Assembly: GCA_030431455.1 (NCBI GenBank)
Contig: JAUIJE010000002.1
Coordinates: 505,294 to 569,293 of the forward strand
Direction: 5' to 3'
Length of the DNA: 64,000 nucleotides
Origin: a bacterium
GTDB taxonomy: Bacteria > Myxococcota > UBA727 > JAUIJE01
Shown: positions 1 to 8,535 of the stretch, piece by piece
Position numbering within the stretch: position 1 is the stretch's first letter
Layout of the letters: every line of letters starts with the position of its first letter
Position numbers and translations under genes: made by a program
The notes under the pieces: generated by a model
What the model saw: only the letters and a program-made list of their open reading frames with translations
The model's database searches: none
What the model was told of the DNA's origin: nothing

Positions 1-1380
1 CTCGAGGCCCTGCGCTACCCCGGCGGGTGCGCGTCCACGTTCGTGCGCGGGGGCGTACGCTACGAAAGCGGGGCCACGCTCTTTTCCGGCCTCGGGCCCG
101 GCCAGCTGTTCACGTCGTGGATCGAACGCCACCGCCTCGATGTGCGCACCACATTGCTCGACCCGCTCATCGAGCTGCGCGGCGATTTTGCCCCCGTGGT
201 CATCGGGCAGGACAAGGCCCGGCTGGTGGCTGACCTCGCCGCGGGGGCGGGCCCCGGGGCCGACGGGGTGCGCGGCTTTTTCGCCACCCAAGGGCGGGCG
301 GCGGACACCCTGTGGGCCCTCTTCGACGACCCCGCGCTGTTGCCGCCCCTCGGGGGCGCGGCCCTCGGCCGGCACCTGCTGCGAAGCCCCGGCTATGCCC
401 GGTTGCTCCCCTGGATGGGCCAGCCCCTGGGCAAGCTCATCGCCCGCACCGGCCTTGTCGACCGCCGCACCCGCGCCTTTTTGAACGCCACCTGCCAAAT
501 CACCGTGCAATGCCCCGCCGACGAAGCCGAGGCGCCGTTCGCGATGGCCGCGCTCGACTACCCGTTTCGCGGCACCGGCCACGTCGAGGGCGGCATCGGG
601 CAGCTCGCCGAAGCCGTGCTCGGGGCGATCGAGGCCACCGGCGGCGAGGTGCGCCGCGCCCGGCGGGTCACGCGCATCGAGGGGGACGGGCCCGGCTATT
701 CTCTGTTGACCAGCAAAGGCGAGACGGTGCGGGCCCGCGCGGTGGTGGCCAACCTGCTCCCCGCGGCGCTGGCCAAGTGTCTGGCCGAGGAGGCCCCCGG
801 GCTCGCCCCGAAACGAGCCGCGGTCGAGCGCGGGTGGGGCGCGGCCATGCTCTACCGGGTGGCGCGCGCCCCGGCTTCGGCCCCCCAAGCGGCCCACCAC
901 CTCGCGCTCATCGACGACGACCAGGCCCCGCTCGACCACGGCAACCACGTGTTCTTGTCCATCAGCGGGGCGGACGAAGACCGCGGGGTGCCGCCCGGTC
1001 ACCGCACCATCACCGCCTCGACCCACGTCGACGCGGCCGGGTGGGCCGGCCTGCCCCCCGGCGAACAAGCCCGGGTGGTCGACGACGTGCACCGCCGGAT
1101 GCGGGCCACCATCGCGCGCCGGGCCCCGGCCTGGGCCGCGGGCACGGTCTCGGAGCTGACCGCGTCGCCGCGCACCTTCGCGCGGTTTGTGGGCCGGCCG
1201 GGGGGCTTTGTCGGGGGCGTGCCCAAACGCGCGTCGCGGGCGCACTACCGCGGGCTGTTCCCGCGCCCGGTGCGGCCGGGCCTGTACATCGTCGGGGACG
1301 CGGTGTTTCCCGGCCAGAGCACCCTCGCGTGCGCGTTGGGGGGCCTCCGCACCGCGGCCCACCTGGCGCACACGCTGTGA
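1..1380 (+). CDS. FAD-dependent oxidoreductase, phytoene-desaturase (CrtI/CrtD)-like, 5' partial
   Basis: The frame is open from base 1, so the start lies outside the window and the N-terminal Rossmann FAD motif is not seen. The first visible residues, YPGGCASTFVRGGVRYESGA, match the segment that follows the dinucleotide-binding motif in CrtI/CrtD and RetSat-type desaturases. The C-terminal stretch GLYIVGDAVFPGQSTLACALGG is the conserved FAD-closing motif of the same group. Such enzymes desaturate or isomerise isoprenoids and retinoids using FAD. The next genes on this strand and the facing one (a methyltransferase and a PhyH dioxygenase) would fit lipid or isoprenoid tailoring, but no carotenoid gene is visible. 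The substrate cannot be assigned. Confidence 0.85.
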   Translation, partial: LEALRYPGGCASTFVRGGVRYESGATLFSGLGPGQLFTSWIERHRLDVRTTLLDPLIELRGDFAPVVIGQDKARLVADLAAGAGPGADGVRGFFATQGRAADTLWALFDDPALLPPLGGAALGRHLLRSPGYARLLPWMGQPLGKLIARTGLVDRRTRAFLNATCQITVQCPADEAEAPFAMAALDYPFRGTGHVEGGIGQLAEAVLGAIEATGGEVRRARRVTRIEGDGPGYSLLTSKGETVRARAVVANLLPAALAKCLAEEAPGLAPKRAAVERGWGAAMLYRVARAPASAPQAAHHLALIDDDQAPLDHGNHVFLSISGADEDRGVPPGHRTITASTHVDAAGWAGLPPGEQARVVDDVHRRMRATIARRAPAWAAGTVSELTASPRTFARFVGRPGGFVGGVPKRASRAHYRGLFPRPVRPGLYIVGDAVFPGQSTLACALGGLRTAAHLAHTL

Positions 1381-1428
1381 CCGCGGCGCCCGGTTGTGAC
1401 CGGGCCGCGACAGGGGCAGCGTGCGGCC

Positions 1429-2187
1429 ATGACCCACCCCCCCGAAGACGAGCTGGCCGCGACCATGGACTGTGAGCCCACGCTGGTGCCGGTGCTCGAG
1501 CAGCTGTTCACAGATTTGGACGCGCTGTCGTTGCCGGCCGGTGACCTGCTCGCGCTCTATCCCGACGAGGTCCCGGCCCGGGTCTTGGACCTCGGGTGTG
1601 GCAAGGGGGCGCTGGGGCGCGCGCTCGCGGGCCGGGGCGCGGAGGTGCTCGGGGTCGACGGCCACGCGGCGTTTCTGCACGAGGCCGAGGCCCGGGTCAC
1701 GGCCGCGGGCCTGGCCGACCGGTGCCGGTATGTCGCGGGGGACATCCGCACCCCCACCGCCTGGGGCACGGGGTGGCCGGCGGTGTTGTGGCTCGGGCTC
1801 GGCGAACTCATCGGCCCCCTCGACGAGACCCTGGCCGCGCTGCGCCCGGTGTTGGCCGCGGGGGGCGAGGTGGTGCTCGACGACGCCCACCTGCGCGACG
1901 CCGACGAGGGGCTCGCCGACCTCGGGGTCCAGACCGAAGACGAGATGCGCGCCACCATCGACGCGGCCGGCTTCGACCTGGTGACCATGCGGCGGCTGGA
2001 CACCCCCGCCCACTTCGCCTGGTGGACCGCGGCCGGGCAGCAGGTGGCCGAACGTGCAGAGGCATTGTGCGCGGCCCGTCCCGACCTCGCCGGCGCGCTG
2101 CGCGCGTTCGCCGCGCGGCACCGGGAGGAGATGCACGGGGACGACCTGACCGTGACCGGGGTGCTGTTGCGGTTGCGCGCGCGCTGA
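1429..2187 (+). CDS. class I SAM-dependent methyltransferase
   Basis: Protein of 252 residues starting at the ATG at 1429; an in-frame GTG at 1396 is possible but adds nothing recognisable. Motif I is clear at about residues 45-60 (VLDLGCGKGALGRAL), followed by the acidic end of strand 2 (GVDGH) that binds the adenosyl ribose. The middle (WPAVLWLGLGELIGPLDETLAALRPVL) corresponds to motifs II-III. The pattern is that of Methyltransf_25-type enzymes acting on small molecules. It starts 49 bases after the oxidoreductase and probably shares its transcript. It ends two bases before the stop of the convergent PhyH gene. Substrate unknown. Confidence 0.85.
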   Translation: MTHPPEDELAATMDCEPTLVPVLEQLFTDLDALSLPAGDLLALYPDEVPARVLDLGCGKGALGRALAGRGAEVLGVDGHAAFLHEAEARVTAAGLADRCRYVAGDIRTPTAWGTGWPAVLWLGLGELIGPLDETLAALRPVLAAGGEVVLDDAHLRDADEGLADLGVQTEDEMRATIDAAGFDLVTMRRLDTPAHFAWWTAAGQQVAERAEALCAARPDLAGALRAFAARHREEMHGDDLTVTGVLLRLRAR

Positions 2188-2189
2188 GG

Positions 2190-3098
2190 TCAGCGGGACA
2201 AGAGCCGCCCGAGGAAGACGAACGGCCGCAGCCCGGGCTCTCGCGCGCTGTTGCTGCCGTACCATTGCAGCGAGTGCCCCACCGCGCGCAGGCGGGTGGC
2301 AAAATCCGGCCGGTGCCCGATGGCCCACGAGGGCTCACTGCACACCTCGGGGGGCGCTTGGGGGTGGCGCAGCTCGAGGCCCAACGACATGCGGTCGGGG
2401 CCGTGGGTGGCGCGGTGGCGCGCCCCCCAGTGCAGGGTCGACGTCGACCAGGCGAGCACCGAACCCGCGGGCGCGGGCAAGGCCCGGGCGTTGTGCAACA
2501 CCTGCTCCACCGCCTCGAGCGCCAATGTATCTGACCGGCCAAAGTCCCGGACCATATCGGGGGCGACGTCTTCCGGTACAATGTACATGCACCCATTGTC
2601 CAAGGTGACGTCGGTGAGCGACAACCAGAGCGTGATCTGCGCGGGCATCCCGTCGGGGGCGCGCACCGGCGGCCCCTGAATGTCCACGTGGGGCTCCCAC
2701 CCCCGGTCGCCGTGGGTCACGCGCTTGGACCACAACCCGGGCTGAAGCCGCGCCCCGGGGCCGAGCAGGCCATCGATGAGCCCGACCAGGCCGGCGCCCG
2801 CGCACACGTCCCAGACCGCGTCGGACAAAAACGCGAACACCGCGGGAAACCCCGCCGCCTCCACCGCGTCCACCGCGGCCCGGGCCGGGCCCACCGGCAG
2901 CTCGATGGGGGCCACGAAGTGGCCCTGGTGGCGCAAGGTGTCGTGACATTGTTGCACCAACGCCGGGTCCAATGGGACAGCATCGCTGGGGGCGCGCTCG
3001 ATGGGCGCGAACAGCTCATCCCAGGTCGCGGGATCCTGGATGCGCTCCACCAGCGGGCGGCGGTCCTGGGCCTGGAGCACGGTGTCGAAGTTGGCCAT
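2190..3098 (-). CDS. phytanoyl-CoA dioxygenase (PhyH) family protein
   Basis: About 302 residues from the ATG at 3098; a GTG at 3113 would add five residues. The fold is that of Fe(II)/2-oxoglutarate oxygenases of the PhyH family. The HxD iron ligands appear as WEPHVDIQG, a late His lies in the STLHWGARHRA region, and the expected arginine for 2-oxoglutarate follows (GPDRMSLGLELRH). The segment NGCMYIVPEDV is also typical of the family, whose members hydroxylate lipids and small metabolites. It runs convergently to the methyltransferase gene, with two bases between the stops. It is separated by about 24 bases from the ABC exporter gene behind it. Confidence 0.8.
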   Translation of the reverse strand: MANFDTVLQAQDRRPLVERIQDPATWDELFAPIERAPSDAVPLDPALVQQCHDTLRHQGHFVAPIELPVGPARAAVDAVEAAGFPAVFAFLSDAVWDVCAGAGLVGLIDGLLGPGARLQPGLWSKRVTHGDRGWEPHVDIQGPPVRAPDGMPAQITLWLSLTDVTLDNGCMYIVPEDVAPDMVRDFGRSDTLALEAVEQVLHNARALPAPAGSVLAWSTSTLHWGARHRATHGPDRMSLGLELRHPQAPPEVCSEPSWAIGHRPDFATRLRAVGHSLQWYGSNSAREPGLRPFVFLGRLLSR

Positions 3099-3122
3099 GC
3101 CCCATGCTGCCACAAAGCGCGG

Positions 3123-4883
3123 CTAGGCGGCGTCGCGTTCGCCGGTCTGGAGCCGCCACAGGCCGGCGTAGCGACGGTTGAGCGCGAGCAGCTCATCGTG
3201 GGTGCCGCGTTCGCATATCTCGCCGTGCTCGAGCACACAGATGACGTGGGCGTGTCGAATGGTGGACAGGCGGTGGGCCACGATGAGGGTGGTCCGGTCT
3301 TGGGTGACCAAATCCAGCGAACGCTGGATCGCGCGCTCGGTCTCGTTGTCCACCGCGGAGGTGGCCTCGTCGAGGATCAGCACCGGGGGGTCTTTGAGCA
3401 GGGCGCGGGCCAGGGCGATGCGCTGGCGTTGCCCGCCGGACAGGAGCACGCCGCGCTCCCCCACCGGCGCGTCGTAGCCTTGGGGCAGCCGGGTGATGAA
3501 GTCGTGGGCGAAGGCGTCCTGGGCCGCGCGCACGATGTCCTCGCGCGACTTGTCGAACGAGCCGTAGGCGATGTTGTCCGCCACCGTTCCGTCGGTGAGA
3601 AAGACCTCTTGGCTCACATACCCGATGTGGCGTCGCAGGCTCTTGGCCGCGAGGGTGGTGAGGTCTTTGCCGTCGAGGCGGATGGTGCCCCGGGTGGGAT
3701 CGTACAGCCGGAGCAGCAAGCGCAGCAGCGACGACTTGCCCGAGCCGGTGGTGCCCACAAATGCCACCGTCTGGCCCGCGGGCACGGTGAGCGACACGTC
3801 GGACAGCGCGGTGGTGTCGCCGTAGTCGAGCCCGACGTGATCGAACACGATGTCCCCGGTGACCTGGTCCACGGTCTCGCCCCGGGTCTCGCGGTCGTCG
3901 TCCTTGGAGAGGTCGAGCAGGTCGAGGGCCCGGCGCGCCGAGGCCATCGAGCGCTGGTAGAGGTCGGTCATGTCCGCGAGCCGGGTGAAGGGCCAGAGCA
4001 GACGTTGGGTCAAAAACACCAACACCGAATACGCGCCCACCTCGAGGCTGCCGTCGAGGGTGAGGAAGCCGCCGTAGAGCAAGGTGCCGACAAAGCCCGC
4101 GAGCACGCCCATGCGGATGACGGGGGTGATGGCCGAGCTGACTTTGATCGCGCCGGTGTTGGCCTCTTGGTAGGCGAGGCTTTTGGCCTCGAGGCGGCGG
4201 TTTTCGTGTTCTTCGCCGACGAAGGCCCGGATGGTGGTGATGCCGCCGAGGTTGTTGGCGAGCAGCTCGTTGAGCTCGGCCGCGCGGCGCCGCACGGTGG
4301 CGTAATGCGGGGCGAGCCGGCGTTGGAACAAGAACGCGCCGAGGAGAATGATCGGCACCGGGAGGATGGCGACCACCGCGACCTGGGGGGTGAGCACAAA
4401 GAAGATCGCGCTCACCGCCACCGACGAGACCACCACTTGAATGAGGTCATTGGCCCCGCCGTTCAAGAAGCGCTCGAGTTGGTTGATGTCGTCGTTGAGC
4501 ACGGCCAGGGTCTGCCCGGTGCGTTGGTCCTGCAGCACCGAGAAGGGCAGGGTCTGGACGTGGGCATAGGTGTCGCGGCGCAGGCCGTGTTGAATGTCCT
4601 GGGCGATGTTTCGCCAGCGCACTTGGTAGAGGTACTCGAAGGTGCTCTCCATGATCCAGATCGCGGCGGTGATCGCCCCGAGCAAAAGCAATTGCATTTT
4701 GACATCGGTGACGAACTGCGCAAGCCACGAGCTCTCGCGCTTGACCACCGTGTCCACCAGCACCCCGATGATGACCTCGGGCAAGATGTCGAACACCTTG
4801 TTGGCCACCGAAAACACGGTGGCGATGATGATGCTCGCGCGCTTGTGCCGGGCGTAGACCCACAGACGTTGGAGAGGATGCAT
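3123..4883 (-). CDS. ABC exporter, fused membrane and ATPase domains (MsbA/MdlB-like)
   Basis: Protein of 586 residues, normal for a half-transporter that dimerises. Residues 1-310 form the six-helix ABC membrane domain. The ATPase domain carries Walker A GTTGSGKSS (about residue 374), the Q-loop YVSQEVF, signature LSGGQRQRIALARALL (about 479), Walker B VLILDEATSAVD (about 500) and switch histidine IVAHRLST. The family exports lipids, peptides or drugs across the inner membrane; the substrate cannot be read from the sequence. The ATG at 4883 leaves a basic cytoplasmic leader (MHPLQRLWVYARHKRAS). It sits between unrelated genes with no export partner, so it may be autonomous. Confidence 0.92.
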   Translation of the reverse strand: MHPLQRLWVYARHKRASIIIATVFSVANKVFDILPEVIIGVLVDTVVKRESSWLAQFVTDVKMQLLLLGAITAAIWIMESTFEYLYQVRWRNIAQDIQHGLRRDTYAHVQTLPFSVLQDQRTGQTLAVLNDDINQLERFLNGGANDLIQVVVSSVAVSAIFFVLTPQVAVVAILPVPIILLGAFLFQRRLAPHYATVRRRAAELNELLANNLGGITTIRAFVGEEHENRRLEAKSLAYQEANTGAIKVSSAITPVIRMGVLAGFVGTLLYGGFLTLDGSLEVGAYSVLVFLTQRLLWPFTRLADMTDLYQRSMASARRALDLLDLSKDDDRETRGETVDQVTGDIVFDHVGLDYGDTTALSDVSLTVPAGQTVAFVGTTGSGKSSLLRLLLRLYDPTRGTIRLDGKDLTTLAAKSLRRHIGYVSQEVFLTDGTVADNIAYGSFDKSREDIVRAAQDAFAHDFITRLPQGYDAPVGERGVLLSGGQRQRIALARALLKDPPVLILDEATSAVDNETERAIQRSLDLVTQDRTTLIVAHRLSTIRHAHVICVLEHGEICERGTHDELLALNRRYAGLWRLQTGERDAA

Positions 4884-4925
4884 GCCCCCCCGTACACAAC
4901 GTCGCGCCCGAGCGCGAGGGACGTC

Positions 4926-5345
4926 TCAGCCGAGGGGGGGCGAGCCGGCGGGCCACCGGTCGCCGGCCAGGCGCACGCCCTCGGCGAGGAACGCGAGGCC
5001 CTTGTCGACGCTGCTCACGGTGGTGAAGCGGCCGGGCATGGGGGTGAGCAAGAGGATCGAGGACAGGATCAGCCGGGGCAAGGCCTTGGTGATCACCATC
5101 GCGGTGCCGTACGACTCGGCCTCGATCCTGTCCCAATGTTGTTTGATCCACTCCGCTTGCATCTTGCGTTGAGTCGCGGGGGCGGACGCGGCCTGGTCGG
5201 CGTCGAGCACAAACCCGTAGCGCCGGGGCTCGTAGAGGAACACCTCCATCGCGTCGAGATAGGCCCGGAACTCGTCGTCGCTGCACTTGCCCCGCAGATA
5301 AAACACGATCAGCGGGTCCCAGCGGCGCTCGACAGTGAAAAACAT
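4926..5345 (-). CDS. conserved hypothetical, STAS/SpoIIAA-like small protein (copy 2)
   Basis: Protein of 139 residues starting MFFTVERRWDPLIVFYLRG. It is a paralogue of the gene directly upstream. Shared landmarks are a short alternating beta segment (LIVFYLRGKCSDDEFRAYLDAMEVFLYEP), a strand ending in an acid (YGFVLDAD), a long helix (RKMQAEWIKQHWDRIEAES) and a closing block (LILSSILLLTPMPGRFTTVSSV). The order beta-beta-helix-beta-helix recalls SpoIIAA/STAS-like domains of about 120 residues; this is an inference from pattern, not a confirmed match. Its ATG overlaps the upstream stop by one base (TGATG), so translation is probably coupled. Function unknown. Confidence 0.7.
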   Translation of the reverse strand: MFFTVERRWDPLIVFYLRGKCSDDEFRAYLDAMEVFLYEPRRYGFVLDADQAASAPATQRKMQAEWIKQHWDRIEAESYGTAMVITKALPRLILSSILLLTPMPGRFTTVSSVDKGLAFLAEGVRLAGDRWPAGSPPLG

Positions 5346-5749
5346 CAAGGCCGCCCGGGGCCCGGGGCGCCGGCGCGGGCGACCCCGATCTGATCGAGCG
5401 CGTCGGCGACGCTGGGCACGGTGGAAAAGCGCCCGGGCAACATCGTCAGCAACATCACCGAGGACACCAAGAACCGTTGCCATCCCCGGCGGATCACCAG
5501 GTACGAGCCGAGGCAATGGCTCTCGAATCGCCCGCGGTGCTCGTCGAGAAACGTGGCCAGCATCTTGCGGTGGGGGGGCAGCAAGGTCGCGCCGTCGCCG
5601 AGGTCGTTCACGAACGCGAGGGGGGTGGGCTCGTACAAAAAGGCGCAGACCGCGTCCAGATAGCCCTGAAACTGTTCATCCGTGGGTTCGCCCACCAGGG
5701 TGAACACGATGGCCGGGCGGTGCTGTTCGTCTATTTGCAGGAAAGACAT
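5345..5749 (-). CDS. conserved hypothetical, STAS/SpoIIAA-like small protein (copy 1)
   Basis: Protein of 134 residues. The start chosen is MSFLQIDEQHRPAIVF at 5749, because a GAGG ribosome-binding site lies five bases upstream; an ATG at 5770 is an alternative. It shares its layout with copy 2: AIVFTLVGEPTDEQFQGYLDAVCAFLYEP, then PLAFVNDLGD, then HRKMLATFLDEHRGRFES, then FLVSSVMLLTMLPGRFSTVPSV. Two coupled, diverged copies suggest a hetero-oligomer or a recent duplication. The DUF1295 gene upstream ends 83 bases away, so the pair may have its own promoter. Confidence 0.7.
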   Translation of the reverse strand: MSFLQIDEQHRPAIVFTLVGEPTDEQFQGYLDAVCAFLYEPTPLAFVNDLGDGATLLPPHRKMLATFLDEHRGRFESHCLGSYLVIRRGWQRFLVSSVMLLTMLPGRFSTVPSVADALDQIGVARAGAPGPGRP

Positions 5750-5831
5750 GCCAACCTCGTACAAGTTCATTGTGACATGACCTTGCAAAAGTCTGGCCCG
5801 CGTTCCACGTCGAGACAGCGTCAAAAACCGG

Positions 5832-6737
5832 TCAAGTCGCGGGCACGTCCCGGGGCCGGGGAGGCCGCGGCACCAACACCGCGGTGCGGCGCTTGTACGC
5901 TTCGTAGTCGGGCTGGCCGCCCCACTTCTCGTCGGCGCGGGCCTCGAGCAGGGGAATGCCGCTGACCTTGGTCAACAACACCGTCACAAACACCGGCGAC
6001 ACCAGCCCGACGTAGGTCCAGCCCGACATCGCCGTCAGCGCGATGACGCCCACCCCGAGCCAGAGCACAATTTCGCCAAAATAATTCGGGTGCCGCGACC
6101 AGGCCCACAGGCCCACGTCGATGAACTGGCCTTGGTGGCGATCATCTTGTTTGAAGCGCGACTTCTGCGCGTCGGCCACCGCCTCGAAGGCAAAGCCCAC
6201 CCCCCACAGCGCGACCCCGACCGCGTCGAGCCACCCGAGGGCGGCGGGTTGGGCGTCCACCACCACCACCAGGGCCGCGGCCAAGGTGAGAAAAACCCAA
6301 AGCCCTTGCATCGTCCACACGACGACAAATCGCCCTGGGTCGTGCTTGATCTCATCGAAGCGTCCGTCTTTGCCCGCCCGCCGCACCCGGCGGAACAGAA
6401 ACGTGCCCAGGCGCAGGCTCCACACCGTGACCAGCCCGGCCACGAGCAGGGCCCGGGCATCCAGGGCCCCCGCGTGCCACACCGAAAACCAGGTCACCCC
6501 GAGGTAGGTCACGGTGCCCACGAGGTCGTAGAAGTGTTCGGTGCGGCGGAGGTAGGCGGGCACAAATGCCACCCACTGCACAACAAACGCGATCCCGGCG
6601 GCCCCATAGACGGTGGGCCAACCGGTGCGGCCCCCGCTGTCCCCGTGGGCCAAGGCCCAGGCCACGCCGGCGGCCACCGCCACCGCCGCGCCCACCGCCA
6701 CCACCGCACGACCGATCGAGGAGGAGGACTCGCTCAT
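5832..6737 (-). CDS. DUF1295 membrane protein, steroid 5-alpha-reductase-like
   Basis: Protein of 301 residues with about seven hydrophobic segments. The C-terminal signature SRHPNYFGEIVLWLGV, together with FKQDDRHQGQFIDVGLWAWSRHPNYFGE, is typical of DUF1295 (3-oxo-5-alpha-steroid 4-dehydrogenase-like) membrane proteins, a group related to isoprenylcysteine methyltransferases. These act in the inner membrane on lipid-like substrates, with NADPH in the reductase branch. The ATG at 6737 is preceded by GGTGGGG. It follows the hybrid kinase gene by only 12 bases and is likely cotranscribed with it. The true substrate is unknown. Confidence 0.85.
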   Translation of the reverse strand: MSESSSSIGRAVVAVGAAVAVAAGVAWALAHGDSGGRTGWPTVYGAAGIAFVVQWVAFVPAYLRRTEHFYDLVGTVTYLGVTWFSVWHAGALDARALLVAGLVTVWSLRLGTFLFRRVRRAGKDGRFDEIKHDPGRFVVVWTMQGLWVFLTLAAALVVVVDAQPAALGWLDAVGVALWGVGFAFEAVADAQKSRFKQDDRHQGQFIDVGLWAWSRHPNYFGEIVLWLGVGVIALTAMSGWTYVGLVSPVFVTVLLTKVSGIPLLEARADEKWGGQPDYEAYKRRTAVLVPRPPRPRDVPAT

Positions 6738-6749
6738 GGCCCCACCGTA

Positions 6750-8435
6750 TCAATCGGTGGTCGCGGATGCTTCTGGTCCCCGGTCGCGGGCGCGTTCGAC
6801 AATTTCTTGCAGCGCGTCGGGCTTGACCGGCTTGCGCAACACCGGTCGGCCGGTGCTGACGAGATCGTCCTCGCTCAGGCCGGAGTGGGCCCCGCCGGTG
6901 ACGAACACGAACCGGCGCGCCACCGCGGGATCGTCGGCCAGCACCCGGCGGTAGACGTCCAACCCCGACAGCTCGGGCATCATCGCGTCGCACAACACAA
7001 TGTCATAGGACTCGGTGTCGAGCAGGGCGAGCCCCTCGCTCCCGGAAAACGCCGTGTCCACCGCGCAGGTCTTGAGCGCCCGGGCCATGGCCCGGCACAC
7101 CCGCTGGTCGTCGTCGATGATCAGGACCCGGGCCCGGGGGGCGGTGGCGGCGGGGGCCGGACCCTTGAACGCCGGGGCGTCGGGGAAGGCGCGGGGCAGC
7201 TCGACCGCGAAAGCGGCGCCGGGCCCGGTGGACAAAAGCCGGACGCTCCCGCCCCCGCTGGCCGCGAGGTGCCGGCAAATGGACAGACCGAGGCCGGTGC
7301 CCTCGCCGGGCGCCTTGGTGGTGAAAAAGGAGTCGAACACCCGGTCGCCGACCTCGGCCGGGACCCCGGGGCCGTTGTCCCGCACCGTCAAGGTGACCAC
7401 GTCGTTGCTGGCCTCGACCTTGACCTCCAGCCGGGCGGTGCTGGTGTCGACGGTGGCCGCAATGGCATTGGTGAGGAGGTTGAGCAAGATCTGACCCAAC
7501 CGGCCGTTGGCGTCGCGGATGTAGACCGGCCCCGCGCTGACAAACTCGATCTGGCCCCGGTGCCGGATTTGGGGGGTGACGAGATCGATGATCGTCCTGG
7601 CCACGGGGTCGACCTCGATCACCACCGGGTCGCGCTCGGGGCGGGCGAAAAAGCCGAGGTTCTTGACCACCGCGGCGATGCGGTGGGCGCCTTCGGCGGC
7701 GTCGGTGAGGGCGTCGCGGTCCTCGAGGTTGAGGTCGTCGGTGGCGAGCACCGCGGCGAGGTTCATCTGGATGTACGCCAGGGGGTTGTTGATCTCGTGG
7801 CCCAGCCCCGCGGCGATGACGCCGATGGAGGCCATGCGATCGCTGGCCATGAGCTGGGCCTGGGCGCGCTCGGCCTGGCCCCGCGTGCGGTACCGCGCGA
7901 GGGAGAAGGCCCAGGCCACGAACAGCCCGGTGGCCCCGTTGGCGATGAAGTAAGCCGACTGCACGCCCCCCACGTAGTCGAGCAGGAGGGTGGAGACGGT
8001 GAGCGCGACGAGGCCGGGGAGGCCGAGGGCGAGCACGAACCGGTGGGGGTGGGGGTCGGGGTGCAGGCCGAGCACCGCGAAGCACAACCCGGCGAAGGCC
8101 AATGCGCCTTCTTGGGTGCCGGGGGCGAAATGGGGCAAAGCGGCGATGGCGAGCAACGACCCCGCGAACACCCCGCCGAACGCGGTGCGCAACCGGTGGG
8201 TGAACGCGGCGAACGTGGCGAACGCGAAAAGGCCCACCACCGTGGCGTCGATGAGCGGGGTCACCGCGTTCAAGGGGTGTTCGACCATCGCCCACCGCGC
8301 GCCGATGGCCAACGTCGACAGCACGAGGGGGAGCAGCGCCATGGGCTTGATCAGGCGCTGGGCAAATGCATCTTCTGGTGTCCCGACTGAGCGGGGTGGT
8401 CCACGCGCGTCCACGTCACTCCCGTGACCCCCCAC
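6750..8435 (-). CDS. hybrid sensor histidine kinase/response regulator (copy B)
   Basis: Up to 561 residues. Hydrophobic N-terminal sensor (residues about 30-185, roughly six membrane helices), phosphoacceptor helix with LGHEINNPLAY (His near residue 212), ATPase domain with N-box LLNLLTNAIAA, DNGPG and GTGLGLSICRHLA, then a receiver domain with VLIIDDD, phospho-Asp in VLCDAMMP (about 482), T in FVTGG and K in LRKPVKP. The H-box and receiver in one chain suggest an internal relay. The start is unsure: GTG at 8435 or 8417, since the first 25 codons have poor codon use; the paralogue aligns from AQRLIKP. It is a close paralogue of the gene immediately upstream. No DNA-binding output domain is attached. 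Confidence 0.88.
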   Translation of the reverse strand: MGGHGSDVDARGPPRSVGTPEDAFAQRLIKPMALLPLVLSTLAIGARWAMVEHPLNAVTPLIDATVVGLFAFATFAAFTHRLRTAFGGVFAGSLLAIAALPHFAPGTQEGALAFAGLCFAVLGLHPDPHPHRFVLALGLPGLVALTVSTLLLDYVGGVQSAYFIANGATGLFVAWAFSLARYRTRGQAERAQAQLMASDRMASIGVIAAGLGHEINNPLAYIQMNLAAVLATDDLNLEDRDALTDAAEGAHRIAAVVKNLGFFARPERDPVVIEVDPVARTIIDLVTPQIRHRGQIEFVSAGPVYIRDANGRLGQILLNLLTNAIAATVDTSTARLEVKVEASNDVVTLTVRDNGPGVPAEVGDRVFDSFFTTKAPGEGTGLGLSICRHLAASGGGSVRLLSTGPGAAFAVELPRAFPDAPAFKGPAPAATAPRARVLIIDDDQRVCRAMARALKTCAVDTAFSGSEGLALLDTESYDIVLCDAMMPELSGLDVYRRVLADDPAVARRFVFVTGGAHSGLSEDDLVSTGRPVLRKPVKPDALQEIVERARDRGPEASATTD

Positions 8436-8535
8436 GTTGACCTTAGAGGGTTGCGGCGGCGATCACGACCCTTGATTGACGTGTCTCTGTTTGTTGCGGT
8501 CCCGCGCGCCAATGTCGCTGAGAGGGAGGCGAACC

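Noticed and set aside
2688-5393. Very long open frame on the plus strand (about 900 codons)
   Set aside because: It is antisense to the PhyH and ABC exporter genes, which carry full family motifs. In GC-rich DNA the antisense frame has few stops, and the product shows no domain.
6090-8390. Long plus-strand frame opposite the DUF1295 and hybrid kinase genes
   Set aside because: Same shadow effect; low complexity rich in Gly, His and Arg and no family motif.
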